Below the pieces are notes generated by a model. It was not told the DNA's origin, did not search any database, and saw nothing but the letters and a program-made list of their open reading frames with translations. Positions 8,392 through 15,810 of a stretch of DNA of 64,000 nt are shown here, piece after piece (within the stretch, counting starts at the first letter, position 1; each line of letters opens with the position of its first letter). Location: positions 1,319,001 to 1,383,000 of the forward strand of contig NZ_CP087999.1 in NCBI RefSeq assembly GCF_021044625.1, read 5' to 3'. The DNA comes from Geomonas sp. RF6 (GTDB lineage: Bacteria > Desulfobacterota > Desulfuromonadia > Geobacterales > Geobacteraceae). The translations under genes and the position numbers were made by a program.

Positions 8392-9348
8392 ATGGCGTTG
8401 AAACAGCTGAGAATTGGGACCCGCGCGAGCCAGCTCGCGCTGTGGCAGGCAAATTGGGTAAAATCCGAGCTTGAGAAGCGCTATCCGGATATGGAAGTTA
8501 CCCTCGTCAAGATCAAGACCATCGGCGACAAGATCCTTGATGTACCGCTGGCGCAGGTCGGCGGCAAAGGGCTCTTCGTGAAGGAGATCGAGGAAGCGAT
8601 GCTGCGCGGCGAGATCGACATCGCTGTGCACAGCATGAAAGACGTGCCGACCGAGTTCCCGGAAGGGCTCGGCCTGTACTGCATCACCGAGCGCGAAGAT
8701 CCGCGCGACGCGGTCATCTCCCGCGGCGTGAAGTTCGCCGACCTCCCGCGGGGCGCGAAGATCGGCACCTCCGCGCTGCGCCGCCAGGCCCAGCTCCTCA
8801 AGGTGCGCCCGGACCTCGAAATGGTGATCATCCGCGGCAACGTGGAAACCAGGATGAAGAAGCTGGAGACCGAAGGGCTCGACGCAGTCATTCTTGCCGC
8901 AGCAGGCCTCAATCGTCTCGGCTTTGCCGACAACGTCAGCGAGTACCTCGACACCGACCTCTCCCTCCCGGCCATCGGGCAGGGCGCTCTCGGCATCGAG
9001 TGCGCACTCGCCAACGAAGAGGTGAAGCAGGCGATCGAATTCTTCAACCACCCCGACACTGCCCATGCGGTCCGCGCCGAGCGCGCGCTCCTGTGGCGCT
9101 GCGAGGGGGGCTGCCAGGTTCCGATCGCAGCCTTCGGGCAGGTTACCGGCGACGAGCTGAAGCTTACCGGCTTCATCGCGTCCGTTGACGGCAAGACCTC
9201 CGTGAAGGGCACCGTCACCGGGCCGGCAGTCGAGTGCGAGAAGCTGGGCATCAAGCTCGCCGAGCAGCTTCTGGCGGATGGGGGCCACGCGATTCTCGCC
9301 GAGGTATACCAGCGCGAAGTTTCCCGGGAGAAGGAAATCCCGGTCTAA
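8392..9348 (+). CDS. hemC: Porphobilinogen deaminase (hydroxymethylbilane synthase)
   Basis: Polymerises four porphobilinogens into hydroxymethylbilane. The dipyrromethane cofactor attaches to C241 in RCEGGCQVPIAA. The N-terminal RIGTRASQLALWQA and the HSMKDVPT loop are textbook. Length 318 is typical. AAGGAGAG lies about 8 bases before the ATG. It is followed by two strong hairpins before cobA/hemD. Confidence 0.97.
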   Translation: MALKQLRIGTRASQLALWQANWVKSELEKRYPDMEVTLVKIKTIGDKILDVPLAQVGGKGLFVKEIEEAMLRGEIDIAVHSMKDVPTEFPEGLGLYCITEREDPRDAVISRGVKFADLPRGAKIGTSALRRQAQLLKVRPDLEMVIIRGNVETRMKKLETEGLDAVILAAAGLNRLGFADNVSEYLDTDLSLPAIGQGALGIECALANEEVKQAIEFFNHPDTAHAVRAERALLWRCEGGCQVPIAAFGQVTGDELKLTGFIASVDGKTSVKGTVTGPAVECEKLGIKLAEQLLADGGHAILAEVYQREVSREKEIPV

Positions 9349-9387
9349 GCACCGCTTATCAGGTAGCATCACAACGTCTGTTGGTCC

Positions 9388-9420
9388 GATGAATGCCCCT
9401 CTCACAGGGGGGCATTCATC
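9388..9420 (+). other. Perfect 12-bp stem-loop between hemC and cobA/hemD
   Basis: Arms GATGAATGCCCC (9388-9399) and GGGGCATTCATC (9409-9420) pair perfectly around a 9-base loop. No U-tract follows, so it is a stabilising or regulatory hairpin rather than a standard terminator. Confidence 0.7.
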
Positions 9421-9459
9421 CTTCGCGGAAGGGATTCAGCAGCAGACGTAGAAGGCATC

Positions 9460-9490
9460 AAAAAGGCTAACGGTCCTCCCTTAGCCTTTT
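9460..9490 (+). terminator. Terminator-like hairpin ahead of cobA/hemD
   Basis: Arms AAAAGGCTAA (9461-9470) and TTAGCCTTTT (9481-9490) form a 10-bp stem whose 3' arm ends in a short U-run, followed by AGCTTTT. It could end the hemC transcript or work as an attenuator for cobA/hemD, whose start is about 90 bases on. Confidence 0.5.
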
Positions 9491-9582
9491 AGCTTTTGAA
9501 GGCGACAACCCTGGACGCGGTCTCGCGGCCGCTCACAAAAGGGAAGGCGCCAGCGGCATTTCTCCCGGAAGGTGGTGACGGT

Positions 9583-11148
9583 ATGACAGAAAATTCAGCA
9601 GCCGAAGGCTTCGTGTATCTTGTCGGCGCAGGTCCCGGCGACCCCGGGCTGATCACCGTCAAGGGGCGCGACTGCCTCGCCAAGGCAGAGGTCGTCCTCT
9701 ACGACTACCTCGCCAACGACGATCTGCTGAGGCTCGCGCCGGCGGGAGCGGAGCTCATCTACGCAGGAAAGATCGGCGGTGGGCACAACAGCGATCAGCA
9801 GAAGATAAACGAGCTACTGGTGGAGAAAGCACGGAGCGGCCGGCAGGTCGTGCGGCTGAAGGGGGGCGATCCGTTCATCTTCGGCAGGGGCGGTGAGGAG
9901 TGCCTGGCCCTCGAGGCTGCGGGGATCCCGTTCGAGGTGGTCCCCGGTATCACCGCCGCGATCGGGGCTAGCAGCTACGCCGGCATCCCCCTCACCCACC
10001 GCTGCATCGCCACATCCGTCGCCTTCGTCACCGGGCACGAAAGCCCGGAGAAGGAGAACTCCCAGATCGACTGGGAGCGGCTCTCGCTCGGCTCCGGGAC
10101 GGTCGTCTTCTACATGGGAGTCAAAAACCTCCCGCAGATCGCCCAGAACATGATCTCCCACGGCAGGCCGGCCGAGACTCCGGTAGCCCTTATCCGCTGG
10201 GGGACGCGGCCTGAGCAGGAGGTGCTGGTCGGCACCCTGGAAAACATCGCCGAAAAGGCGCGCGAGGCCGGATTCCGCGCTCCCGCCATAACGGTCGTCG
10301 GAGAAGTCGTGAGCCTTCGGGAGACGCTGCGCTGGTTCGACAACAGGCCCCTCTTCGGGAAATCGATCCTCGTGACGCGTGCGGCGGACCAGGCGGGTGA
10401 ATTCTCCGGCCGCCTCGAGCGCCTCGGTGCCCGCGTGTACAGCTGCCCCACGATCGAAATCATTCCGCCGGCAAGCTTCGAGGAGCTGGACGGCGCCATC
10501 ACCGAGATCGACACTTTCGACTGGATAATCTTTACCTCGTACAACGCGGTGAAGTACTTCTTCTGCCGCCTCAACGCGCACGGTCTCGACACCCGCGCCC
10601 TCGGGCGCTGCCGGGTCTGCGCCGTCGGCCCGAAAACCGCCGCAGCGCTGAAGGTCTTCGGAGTGCGCGCGGATCTTGTCCCCCCCGACTACAAGGCTGA
10701 GGGGGTGGTCGACGCCTTCGGCTCGCTGGAGATCGCGGGGAAGAAAGTGCTCTTTCCGAAAGGGGACCGTGCACGCGATGTCGTGCCGCGGGAGCTCGCC
10801 CGGATGGGGGCAGAGGTGGTGACGCCCGTGGCGTACGCCAACGTCATCCCCGCCGACATTCCGGCGGAATCTCTGGCCGCGCTGGAAGACGGAAAGATCG
10901 ACTGCGTCACCTTCACTTCATCCTCGACTGTGCAGAATCTTCAGCGTATTCTTGGCGGCGAGAGATTTCTGCACCTGCTGGACGGCGTAGCCATCGCCTC
11001 CATCGGCCCGATCACCTCGTCCACCTGCCGGGAACTCGGGCTGGAGGTGCATGTGGAGCCCGCACAGTACACACTGGACGCACTGGAAGCGGAGCTGGTG
11101 GAGTATTTCGCTGGGACGCCGCAGGCGGAGGCCGCCACCACGGTTTAG
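9583..11148 (+). CDS. Fused uroporphyrinogen-III methyltransferase / uroporphyrinogen-III synthase
   Basis: A 521-residue bifunctional protein. Residues about 10-255 are the SAM-dependent uroporphyrinogen III C-methyltransferase (CobA type: YLVGAGPGDPGLITVKG, then RLKGGDPFIFGRGGEE); residues about 270-515 are uroporphyrinogen-III synthase (HemD) with the FTSYNAVKYF and FTSSSTVQN segments. It both closes the tetrapyrrole ring and starts the branch to siroheme and corrinoids, so it sits at the branch point served by the precorrin-2 dehydrogenase upstream. ATG 9583 follows GGAAGGTGGTGA; the frame is open to 9496 but has no family similarity there. The fusion is common in clostridia and Geobacter relatives. 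Confidence 0.94.
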   Translation: MTENSAAEGFVYLVGAGPGDPGLITVKGRDCLAKAEVVLYDYLANDDLLRLAPAGAELIYAGKIGGGHNSDQQKINELLVEKARSGRQVVRLKGGDPFIFGRGGEECLALEAAGIPFEVVPGITAAIGASSYAGIPLTHRCIATSVAFVTGHESPEKENSQIDWERLSLGSGTVVFYMGVKNLPQIAQNMISHGRPAETPVALIRWGTRPEQEVLVGTLENIAEKAREAGFRAPAITVVGEVVSLRETLRWFDNRPLFGKSILVTRAADQAGEFSGRLERLGARVYSCPTIEIIPPASFEELDGAITEIDTFDWIIFTSYNAVKYFFCRLNAHGLDTRALGRCRVCAVGPKTAAALKVFGVRADLVPPDYKAEGVVDAFGSLEIAGKKVLFPKGDRARDVVPRELARMGAEVVTPVAYANVIPADIPAESLAALEDGKIDCVTFTSSSTVQNLQRILGGERFLHLLDGVAIASIGPITSSTCRELGLEVHVEPAQYTLDALEAELVEYFAGTPQAEAATTV

Positions 11149-11262
11149 GCAGAAAGATCACAACTTTACAAAAGAGGCGCGATTTCAAGGTCGGCAGACG
11201 CGCCGCATGTCACTGCCGAGGCATCGTCAGGAGCCTCATCGCATAACCAAAGGAGACAGCAC

Positions 11263-12249
11263 ATGTTCTACCCAGTCTACCGCGCCCGGCGCATTCGCAG
11301 CAAAGAGGTATTCAGAAACATGGTCCGCGAGACCAGCCTCTCCGCCAACGACCTGATCTACCCGATGTTTTCCGCCTTCGGCAAGGGGATCCGCAAGGAG
11401 ATCTCCTCCATGCCGGGAATCTACCAGCAGTCGATCGAGTACATCGTCGAGGAAGCTCAGGAGGCCTATGAGCTCGGCGTGCCGGCGGTGATCCTCTTCG
11501 GGATTCCCGAGACGAAAGACGCGGTCGGAAGCGATGCGTACTGCGACACGGGGATCATCCAGGAAACGATCCGCGCCATCAAGAAGGCGGTCCCCGGTCT
11601 CGCCGTCATCACCGACGTCTGCATGTGCGAGTACACCGACCACGGCCACTGCGGCATCATCAAAAATGGCGACGTCGACAACGACGAGACCCTTGAGCTC
11701 CTGGCGAGGGAGGCTCTTTCCCATGCAAAGGCAGGCGCCGACATGGTCGCCCCCTCCGACATGATGGACGGGCGCGTCGCAGCTATCCGCGAGGCGCTGG
11801 ACAACAACGGCTACAAGGACATCCCTGTCATGAGCTACGCCGTGAAGTATGCTTCCGGCTACTACGGGCCGTTCAGGGAAGCCGCCGAGTCCACCCCGCA
11901 GTTTGGCGACCGCCGCTCCTACCAGATGGATCCGGCCAACAGGCTGGAGGCGATCCGCGAGGCGCGGATGGACGTGGAAGAAGGCGCCGACATCCTCATG
12001 GTGAAGCCGGGGCTGCCGTACCTGGACATCGTGCGCGAGGTGCGCAACGAGTTCAACCTGCCGCTGGCGGTGTACAACGTCTCCGGCGAGTACAGCATGG
12101 TGAAGGCCGCAGCGAAAATGGGGTGGATCGACGAGGACCGCGTCATCATGGAGACGATGATGGCGTTCAAGAGATCCGGAGCCGATCTCATCCTCACCTA
12201 CCACTCGAAAGAGGTGGCGAAGCTCCTGAAGAAGGGGTACGGCGCCTAG
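11263..12249 (+). CDS. hemB: Delta-aminolevulinic acid dehydratase (porphobilinogen synthase)
   Basis: Condenses two 5-aminolevulinate molecules into porphobilinogen. The two Schiff-base lysines are K195 (SYAVKYAS) and K248 (LMVKPG). Zinc-site cysteines C120, C122 and C130 are all present in [13 protein letters not shown], marking a zinc-dependent rather than magnesium-only enzyme. Length 328 is typical. AAAGGAGA precedes the ATG. Last gene of the cluster; a strong terminator follows at once. Confidence 0.97.
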   Translation: MFYPVYRARRIRSKEVFRNMVRETSLSANDLIYPMFSAFGKGIRKEISSMPGIYQQSIEYIVEEAQEAYELGVPAVILFGIPETKDAVGSDAYCDTGIIQETIRAIKKAVPGLAVITDVCMCEYTDHGHCGIIKNGDVDNDETLELLAREALSHAKAGADMVAPSDMMDGRVAAIREALDNNGYKDIPVMSYAVKYASGYYGPFREAAESTPQFGDRRSYQMDPANRLEAIREARMDVEEGADILMVKPGLPYLDIVREVRNEFNLPLAVYNVSGEYSMVKAAAKMGWIDEDRVIMETMMAFKRSGADLILTYHSKEVAKLLKKGYGA

Positions 12250-12255
12250 GGCACG

Positions 12256-12299
12256 AAAAGGGGCAGCGGTCATCGACACCGCTGCCCCTTTTGTTTTTT
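12256..12299 (+). terminator. Rho-independent terminator after hemB
   Basis: The 15-bp stem AAAAGGGGCAGCGGT / ACCGCTGCCCCTTTT closes a 7-base loop and is followed by GTTTTTT. It is the clear end of the heme operon. Confidence 0.93.
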
Positions 12300-12302
12300 C
12301 GT

Positions 12303-12500
12303 CCGCAGATTACGCAGATTAGCGCAGATTATTTTCGAGCAGCTGCCAGCCTTACCTCTTATTCGAGAAGTAATTGAGGGAAGATCAGGTTCTCGATTTA
12401 CCCTCCGCCTTTACCTTTAAAATCTGCGGAAATCTGCGTAATCTGCGGATAAAACCCGCCTTTAAGATGTGCGTAATCTGCGGAAAAAGCCGCGTTTAAG
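12303..12500. repeat. Cluster of GCAGATTACGCAGATT repeats, inverted flanks
   Basis: A short iterated repeat occurs in one orientation at 12303-12335 (GCAGATTACGCAGATTAGCG) and in the other at 12419-12500. The second block holds two direct copies of about 31 bases (12436-12466, 12470-12500), each of the form TGCGTAATCTGCGGA followed by CCGCnTTTAAG. The last copy supplies the stop codon of the convergent cupin gene. Between the blocks (12336-12418) nothing is recognisable. Confidence 0.75.
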
Positions 12501-12828
12501 CCCTTATCATCACCAGCAACATCTTAAATTTCTGCACCGCGCGCAGGGAGTGCGGCTTGTTCGCCGGCATGACGATGATCTCCCCTGCGGCTACATTGTG
12601 CGCGGTACCATCTATGTTTATCTGCGCCTCGCCGTCCAGCACCTGCACAAACGCGTCGTACGGTGCGGTATGCTCACTCAGCCCTTCCCCCTCGTCGAAC
12701 GCGAAAGCGGTGATCGTACCCACCGGCTTGTCAAGAATAGTGCGACTGACCACAGCACCATCCTGATAACCAGCTAATCCAGCCAGCTCCAGCTTCTCAC
12801 CCGTGACAACACCTTTTTTCTCAGCCAT
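12496..12828 (-). CDS. Small cupin-domain protein
   Basis: A 110-residue single-domain cupin with the metal-site pattern SEHTAPYDAFVQVLDGEAQI and PANKPHSL, both motifs in the usual order. Such proteins bind a metal and a small ligand; the substrate cannot be read from sequence. It has its own predicted FNR-type promoter (site 12896-12909), which suggests a response to oxygen or nitric oxide. The ribosome site AAAGGAGG precedes the ATG. Confidence 0.85.
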   Translation of the reverse strand: MAEKKGVVTGEKLELAGLAGYQDGAVVSRTILDKPVGTITAFAFDEGEGLSEHTAPYDAFVQVLDGEAQINIDGTAHNVAAGEIIVMPANKPHSLRAVQKFKMLLVMIRA

Positions 12829-12867
12829 CTCATCCTCCTTTGAAGAGCATCATTTTCTTTTGAAACA

Positions 12868-12909
12868 ACTCTACATTGAGAGAGTGCGCCTGCAATTGAT
12901 ACAGATCAA
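12868..12909 (-). promoter_or_regulatory. FNR-type activator site and promoter for the cupin gene
   Basis: TTGATACAGATCAA at 12896-12909 is a perfect match to the FNR/CRP-family consensus TTGATNNNNATCAA. On the minus strand a -10-like TAGAGT spans 12873-12868, giving a start near 12861; the site is then centred at about -41.5, the classic position for class II activation. Which Crp/Fnr regulator uses it is unknown. Confidence 0.65.
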
Positions 12910-12975
12910 CATTCTGAAGAATGACTCAGTCATCGCGCGCCCGATGATTGAAAGGCCTTATGATAGAATAAGGCC

Positions 12976-14061
12976 ATGCCGAAGCCATTCCGATACATAG
13001 AACCGACCTTCTTCTCCGGCCTCTTCGACGACCCACTCCTGCTGATCTACGTCCGCCCCCTCGGACGGTGCCTTCTATTCGACTGCGGGCAGATGCACCA
13101 CCTCGCCAAGCGCGTCCTCAAATCGATCGATGCCATCTTCATCAGCCACGCCCACATGGATCACTTCATGGGAATGGACATCTTCATTCGGCACAGCCAC
13201 GTCTCGCCGCGCACCATCGACGTCTTCGGCCCCCCCGGTCTCGCAAAGAAGCTGGAGAACAAGTTCGCCTCCTACGACTGGAACCTCGCCGACACCTTCT
13301 GGGGCAACTTCCGCGTAGGAGAGGTGGAAGGAGAGCGCATCGTCTCCACCCTGTACCGTGGGCCGGATGCCTTCGCCGCGACTCCGGACGGGGAGCGCTT
13401 CGGCGAGATCTACCGCAACCAGTTCCTCAAGGTGGAGGGGCTGCTCTGCGAGCACCGGATCCCGGTCCTCGCCTACCGTATCACGGAAACCCCAGCTTTC
13501 ATGGTGGACGACGCACGCATGGCGGCGGCGGGAGTGGTAAAGGGAGAGTGGATAAAGGAACTTGAGAGGTTTTTCCACACGGCGACCATGGCGCGCGCGC
13601 CGTTGAGGTATCTGGTAATGAAGGATGGAGAAGTAGTGGAGGAAGAGACCTCCGACGCAGCATGCTTCTATGAAACGATCAGGAGGATGGAGGAACCGGC
13701 GAGCATCGGGTATGTGACGGACATTGCCTACTCCGCCGAAAACCTGGAGCGCGTGGAGAAGCTTCTCAGCGGCGTAACGCTCCTGATCTGCGAGTGCGCC
13801 TTTCTTTCCGCGGAGCATGAAAAGGCAGCTTCCTCGCGCCACCTGTGCACGACCGATCTCAACAAGCTCCTGGACCGGCTGCGGCCGCGCTACGCCTTGC
13901 CGATGCACCTCTCCAAGGGATATCTCGAGCACAGCCCGCGTCTCTATCAGGAGATCGAGCCGCCGCCGGGAGTCACGGTGCTGAAGGTGCCGGACAGAAT
14001 CACCCCCCGTCCCATCATGGCATGCGAAGTGCCGAGCCTTTTCGGCAAGATGCACGCGTGA
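12976..14061 (+). CDS. Ribonuclease Z-like metallo-beta-lactamase-fold hydrolase
   Basis: A 361-residue hydrolase of the RNase Z/ElaC-like branch. The zinc motif HAHMDH is at residues 58-63, further ligands are expected in YVTDIAYS and MHLSKGY. Compared with true RNase Z (about 310 residues) it has a long insert in the middle (about 110-230) and lacks an obvious exosite arm, so it may act on another phosphodiester. It is divergent from the cupin gene. No ribosome site is evident before the ATG. Confidence 0.8.
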   Translation: MPKPFRYIEPTFFSGLFDDPLLLIYVRPLGRCLLFDCGQMHHLAKRVLKSIDAIFISHAHMDHFMGMDIFIRHSHVSPRTIDVFGPPGLAKKLENKFASYDWNLADTFWGNFRVGEVEGERIVSTLYRGPDAFAATPDGERFGEIYRNQFLKVEGLLCEHRIPVLAYRITETPAFMVDDARMAAAGVVKGEWIKELERFFHTATMARAPLRYLVMKDGEVVEEETSDAACFYETIRRMEEPASIGYVTDIAYSAENLERVEKLLSGVTLLICECAFLSAEHEKAASSRHLCTTDLNKLLDRLRPRYALPMHLSKGYLEHSPRLYQEIEPPPGVTVLKVPDRITPRPIMACEVPSLFGKMHA

Positions 14062-14091
14062 TGGGTAGCGACTCCTGGTTCGCCTGATGCA

Positions 14092-14133
14092 GTGATGCCG
14101 GGAACGCCTGCGGCATATCCCGGCCTACATCAC
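14092..14133 (+). repeat. REP-like half element
   Basis: The sequence matches the right half of the 3398-3476 palindrome (CGGGAACGCCTGCGGCATATCCCGGCCTACAT) over about 30 positions with few changes, and folds on itself through TGATGCCGGGA and TCCCGGCCTACATCA. It follows the hydrolase gene by 30 bases. Confidence 0.75.
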
Positions 14134-14152
14134 ACCTCCACCGTCTCACTTA

Positions 14153-14205
14153 CGTCCCCTCCCTTTCAAGGGGAGGGTCAGGGTGGGGATGGGGTTCGCT
14201 GACTG
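14153..14205 (+). repeat. CCCTCCCTTTCAAGGGGAGGG repeat family member
   Basis: A hairpin made by CCCCTCCCTTTCAAGGGGAG continues into GGTCAGGGTGGGGATGGGG. Near copies lie at 26597-26632 and, inverted, at 26650-26690. It is a dispersed intergenic element; nothing suggests coding. Confidence 0.7.
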
Positions 14206-14260
14206 CAATCGCAGCTAAATGAACTTGTGAACGGCACCACCTTTCTGCTACAAGAGACGG

Positions 14261-14626
14261 ATGAAAAAGAACACCTCCAGCAATTCCACCCTGGTCTACA
14301 GTTCCGAACTCGGCAGAATCTGCCCGTCCTGCAACAAGCCCGTCAAAAGCTGCGTCTGCTCGAAAAAGGGCGCTCCCCCCGCCGGTGACGGCGTCGTGCG
14401 CATCAGGCGCGAGAGCAAAGGGCGCGGCGGCAAGACCGTCATGGTCATCACCGGCCTCCCGTTGGACGCGGCCGCCCTCACCCTGCTCGCCGGGGAGTTG
14501 AAGCGGCGCTGCGGCTGCGGCGGCACTGCCAAGGACGGCGTCATAGAGATACAGGGAGACCACGGGGATCTCCTCCTCGAGGAGCTTGCCAAGCGCGGCT
14601 ACAAGGCGAAGCGCGCTGGAGGGTGA
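14261..14626 (+). CDS. yciH: SUI1/eIF1-family translation factor (YciH)
   Basis: A 121-residue bacterial SUI1 protein. The zinc-ribbon-like N-terminus has CPSCNKPVKSCVC, and the SUI1 core contains RIRRESKGRGGKTVMVITGL and ELKRRCGCGGTAKDGVIEI, the two conserved blocks. The family helps discriminate start codons on the 30S subunit; its role in bacteria is modest. It is convergent with the S4 gene, stop to stop separated by 4 bases. Confidence 0.93.
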   Translation: MKKNTSSNSTLVYSSELGRICPSCNKPVKSCVCSKKGAPPAGDGVVRIRRESKGRGGKTVMVITGLPLDAAALTLLAGELKRRCGCGGTAKDGVIEIQGDHGDLLLEELAKRGYKAKRAGG

Positions 14627-14630
14627 GTGG

Positions 14631-14828
14631 TCACTCCACCTGGAAGCTGTTTCCCTCGACCTCCACCGTATCGCCCGGGCGCAGCTTCCTGCCGCGGCGC
14701 AGTTCCGTCTCCCCGTTTACCCGCACCATCCCTTCCGAGACGATGATCTTCGCCTCACCGCCCGAACATACGGCGTTTACCGCCTTTAAGAAGCTGTCCA
14801 ACTTGATGTATTCTGTGTCTATCTTCAT
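14631..14828 (-). CDS. Small S4-domain RNA-binding protein (YbcJ/YaaA type)
   Basis: A 65-residue protein consisting of one S4 domain: FLKAVNAVCSGGEAKIIVSEGMVRVNGETE in sense, then RRGRKLRPGDTVEV. The start is ATG 14828, preceded by GGAGAAAGC; the frame is open to 14894 but that extension is not family-like. Such proteins bind structured RNA, often the ribosome. Confidence 0.85.
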   Translation of the reverse strand: MKIDTEYIKLDSFLKAVNAVCSGGEAKIIVSEGMVRVNGETELRRGRKLRPGDTVEVEGNSFQVE

Positions 14829-14939
14829 GCTTTCTCCAATTGTGCGAGTGACGCCCGGGAATTCCGCCTTTACGGCAGCCGTTGAATTTATCACAGAATT
14901 CTGGTAGAAAGGACAAATTTTCCCAAGGAGAAGAACCGA

Positions 14940-15503
14940 ATGTTTACCACCAACGATTTTAAGAAGGGGCTGATCATCCAGTTAGACGGCGCCCCCTGCG
15001 TCCTTGTCGATGTCGCCTTCCAGTCCCCGAGTGCCCGCGGCGCCAACACCATGGTGAAGACGAAGTACCGCAACCTGATCACCGGGCAGGTGCTGGACAA
15101 GACGTTCCGTTCCGGCGACAAGGTCGACGAGGCCGATTTCGAGCGTCACAAGGGGCAGTTCCTCTACGCCGACGGCGGCCGCGGCGTGTTCATGGATCTG
15201 GAGAACTACGAGCAGTTCGAGATGGACGAAGACGACTTCTCCGAGCTGGCGCCGTACCTTCTCGACGGTACCGAAGTGCAGTTGGGGCTCTTCGAGGGGC
15301 GCATGGTAAGCGTCGACCTGCCGATGACCGTCGAACTGGTCGTAGCGGAGACCGCACCCGCCCTGAAGAACGCCACCGCCACCGCGCAGACGAAAGAAGC
15401 GATCCTGGAGACCGGTTTGAGGCTCCAGGTCCCGCCGTATCTGGAGAGCGGAGAGAAGATAAAGGTCGACACCAGAGACGGCCGGTTCATCTCCCGGGCA
15501 TAG
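14940..15503 (+). CDS. efpL: EF-P paralogue of the EfpL/YeiP type
   Basis: A 187-residue three-domain elongation factor P family protein that would rescue ribosomes stalled at proline or related motifs. In EF-P the tip of domain I reads PGKGxAF with a modifiable lysine; here it reads SPSARGANTMVK, the longer arginine-bearing loop that marks YeiP, recently named EfpL. Domains II and III are complete, ending with ETGLRLQVPPYLESGEKIKV, IDTR-like and SRA. It needs no lysine modification if it follows the EfpL pattern. AGGAGAAG precedes the ATG. A routine annotation would call it efp; the loop argues otherwise. Confidence 0.82.
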   Translation: MFTTNDFKKGLIIQLDGAPCVLVDVAFQSPSARGANTMVKTKYRNLITGQVLDKTFRSGDKVDEADFERHKGQFLYADGGRGVFMDLENYEQFEMDEDDFSELAPYLLDGTEVQLGLFEGRMVSVDLPMTVELVVAETAPALKNATATAQTKEAILETGLRLQVPPYLESGEKIKVDTRDGRFISRA

Positions 15504-15518
15504 CAGGTAAAAAAAGGG

Positions 15519-15547
15519 TTGACACCGAAGGTCAATCCGCGTATAAG
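15519..15547 (+). promoter_or_regulatory. Sigma-70 promoter of tRNA-Phe
   Basis: TTGACA (15519-15524), a 17-base spacer and TATAAG (15542-15547) lie just before the tRNA. This is close to consensus, as expected for a stable RNA gene. Confidence 0.85.
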
Positions 15548-15558
15548 AGTGGTTCTTC

Positions 15559-15634
15559 GCCCAGATAGCTCAGTCGGTAGAGCAGAGGATTGAAAATCCT
15601 CGTGTCGGCGGTTCGATTCCGTCTCTGGGCACCA
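15559..15634 (+). tRNA. tRNA-Phe (GAA)
   Basis: A 76-base cloverleaf with acceptor arms GCCCAGA / TCTGGGC, D-arm AGCTCAGTCGGTAGAGC, anticodon loop TTGAAAA giving anticodon GAA, T-arm GGCGGTTCGATTCCGTC, and encoded ACCA end. All arms pair. Confidence 0.97.
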
Positions 15635-15644
15635 TGCAAAAATA

Positions 15645-15684
15645 GAAAGGCCTTGCGAGTTACCGACCGCAAGGCCTTTTTTGT
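15645..15684 (+). terminator. Terminator after tRNA-Phe
   Basis: Stem AAAGGCCTTGCG / CGCAAGGCCTTT with a 10-base loop and a following TTTTTG run. Confidence 0.92.
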
Positions 15685-15810
15685 TTGCACTCACATTGTC
15701 CCACCCAAGTCGCACTCCTTCCCGATGCTCACACCGTCAATGTTTGGGAAGTTACCCCTTTACCCCCGGGAAGACACGGCGGGCGAGCGCCTCAGCCATG
15801 CCCGCTCTCA

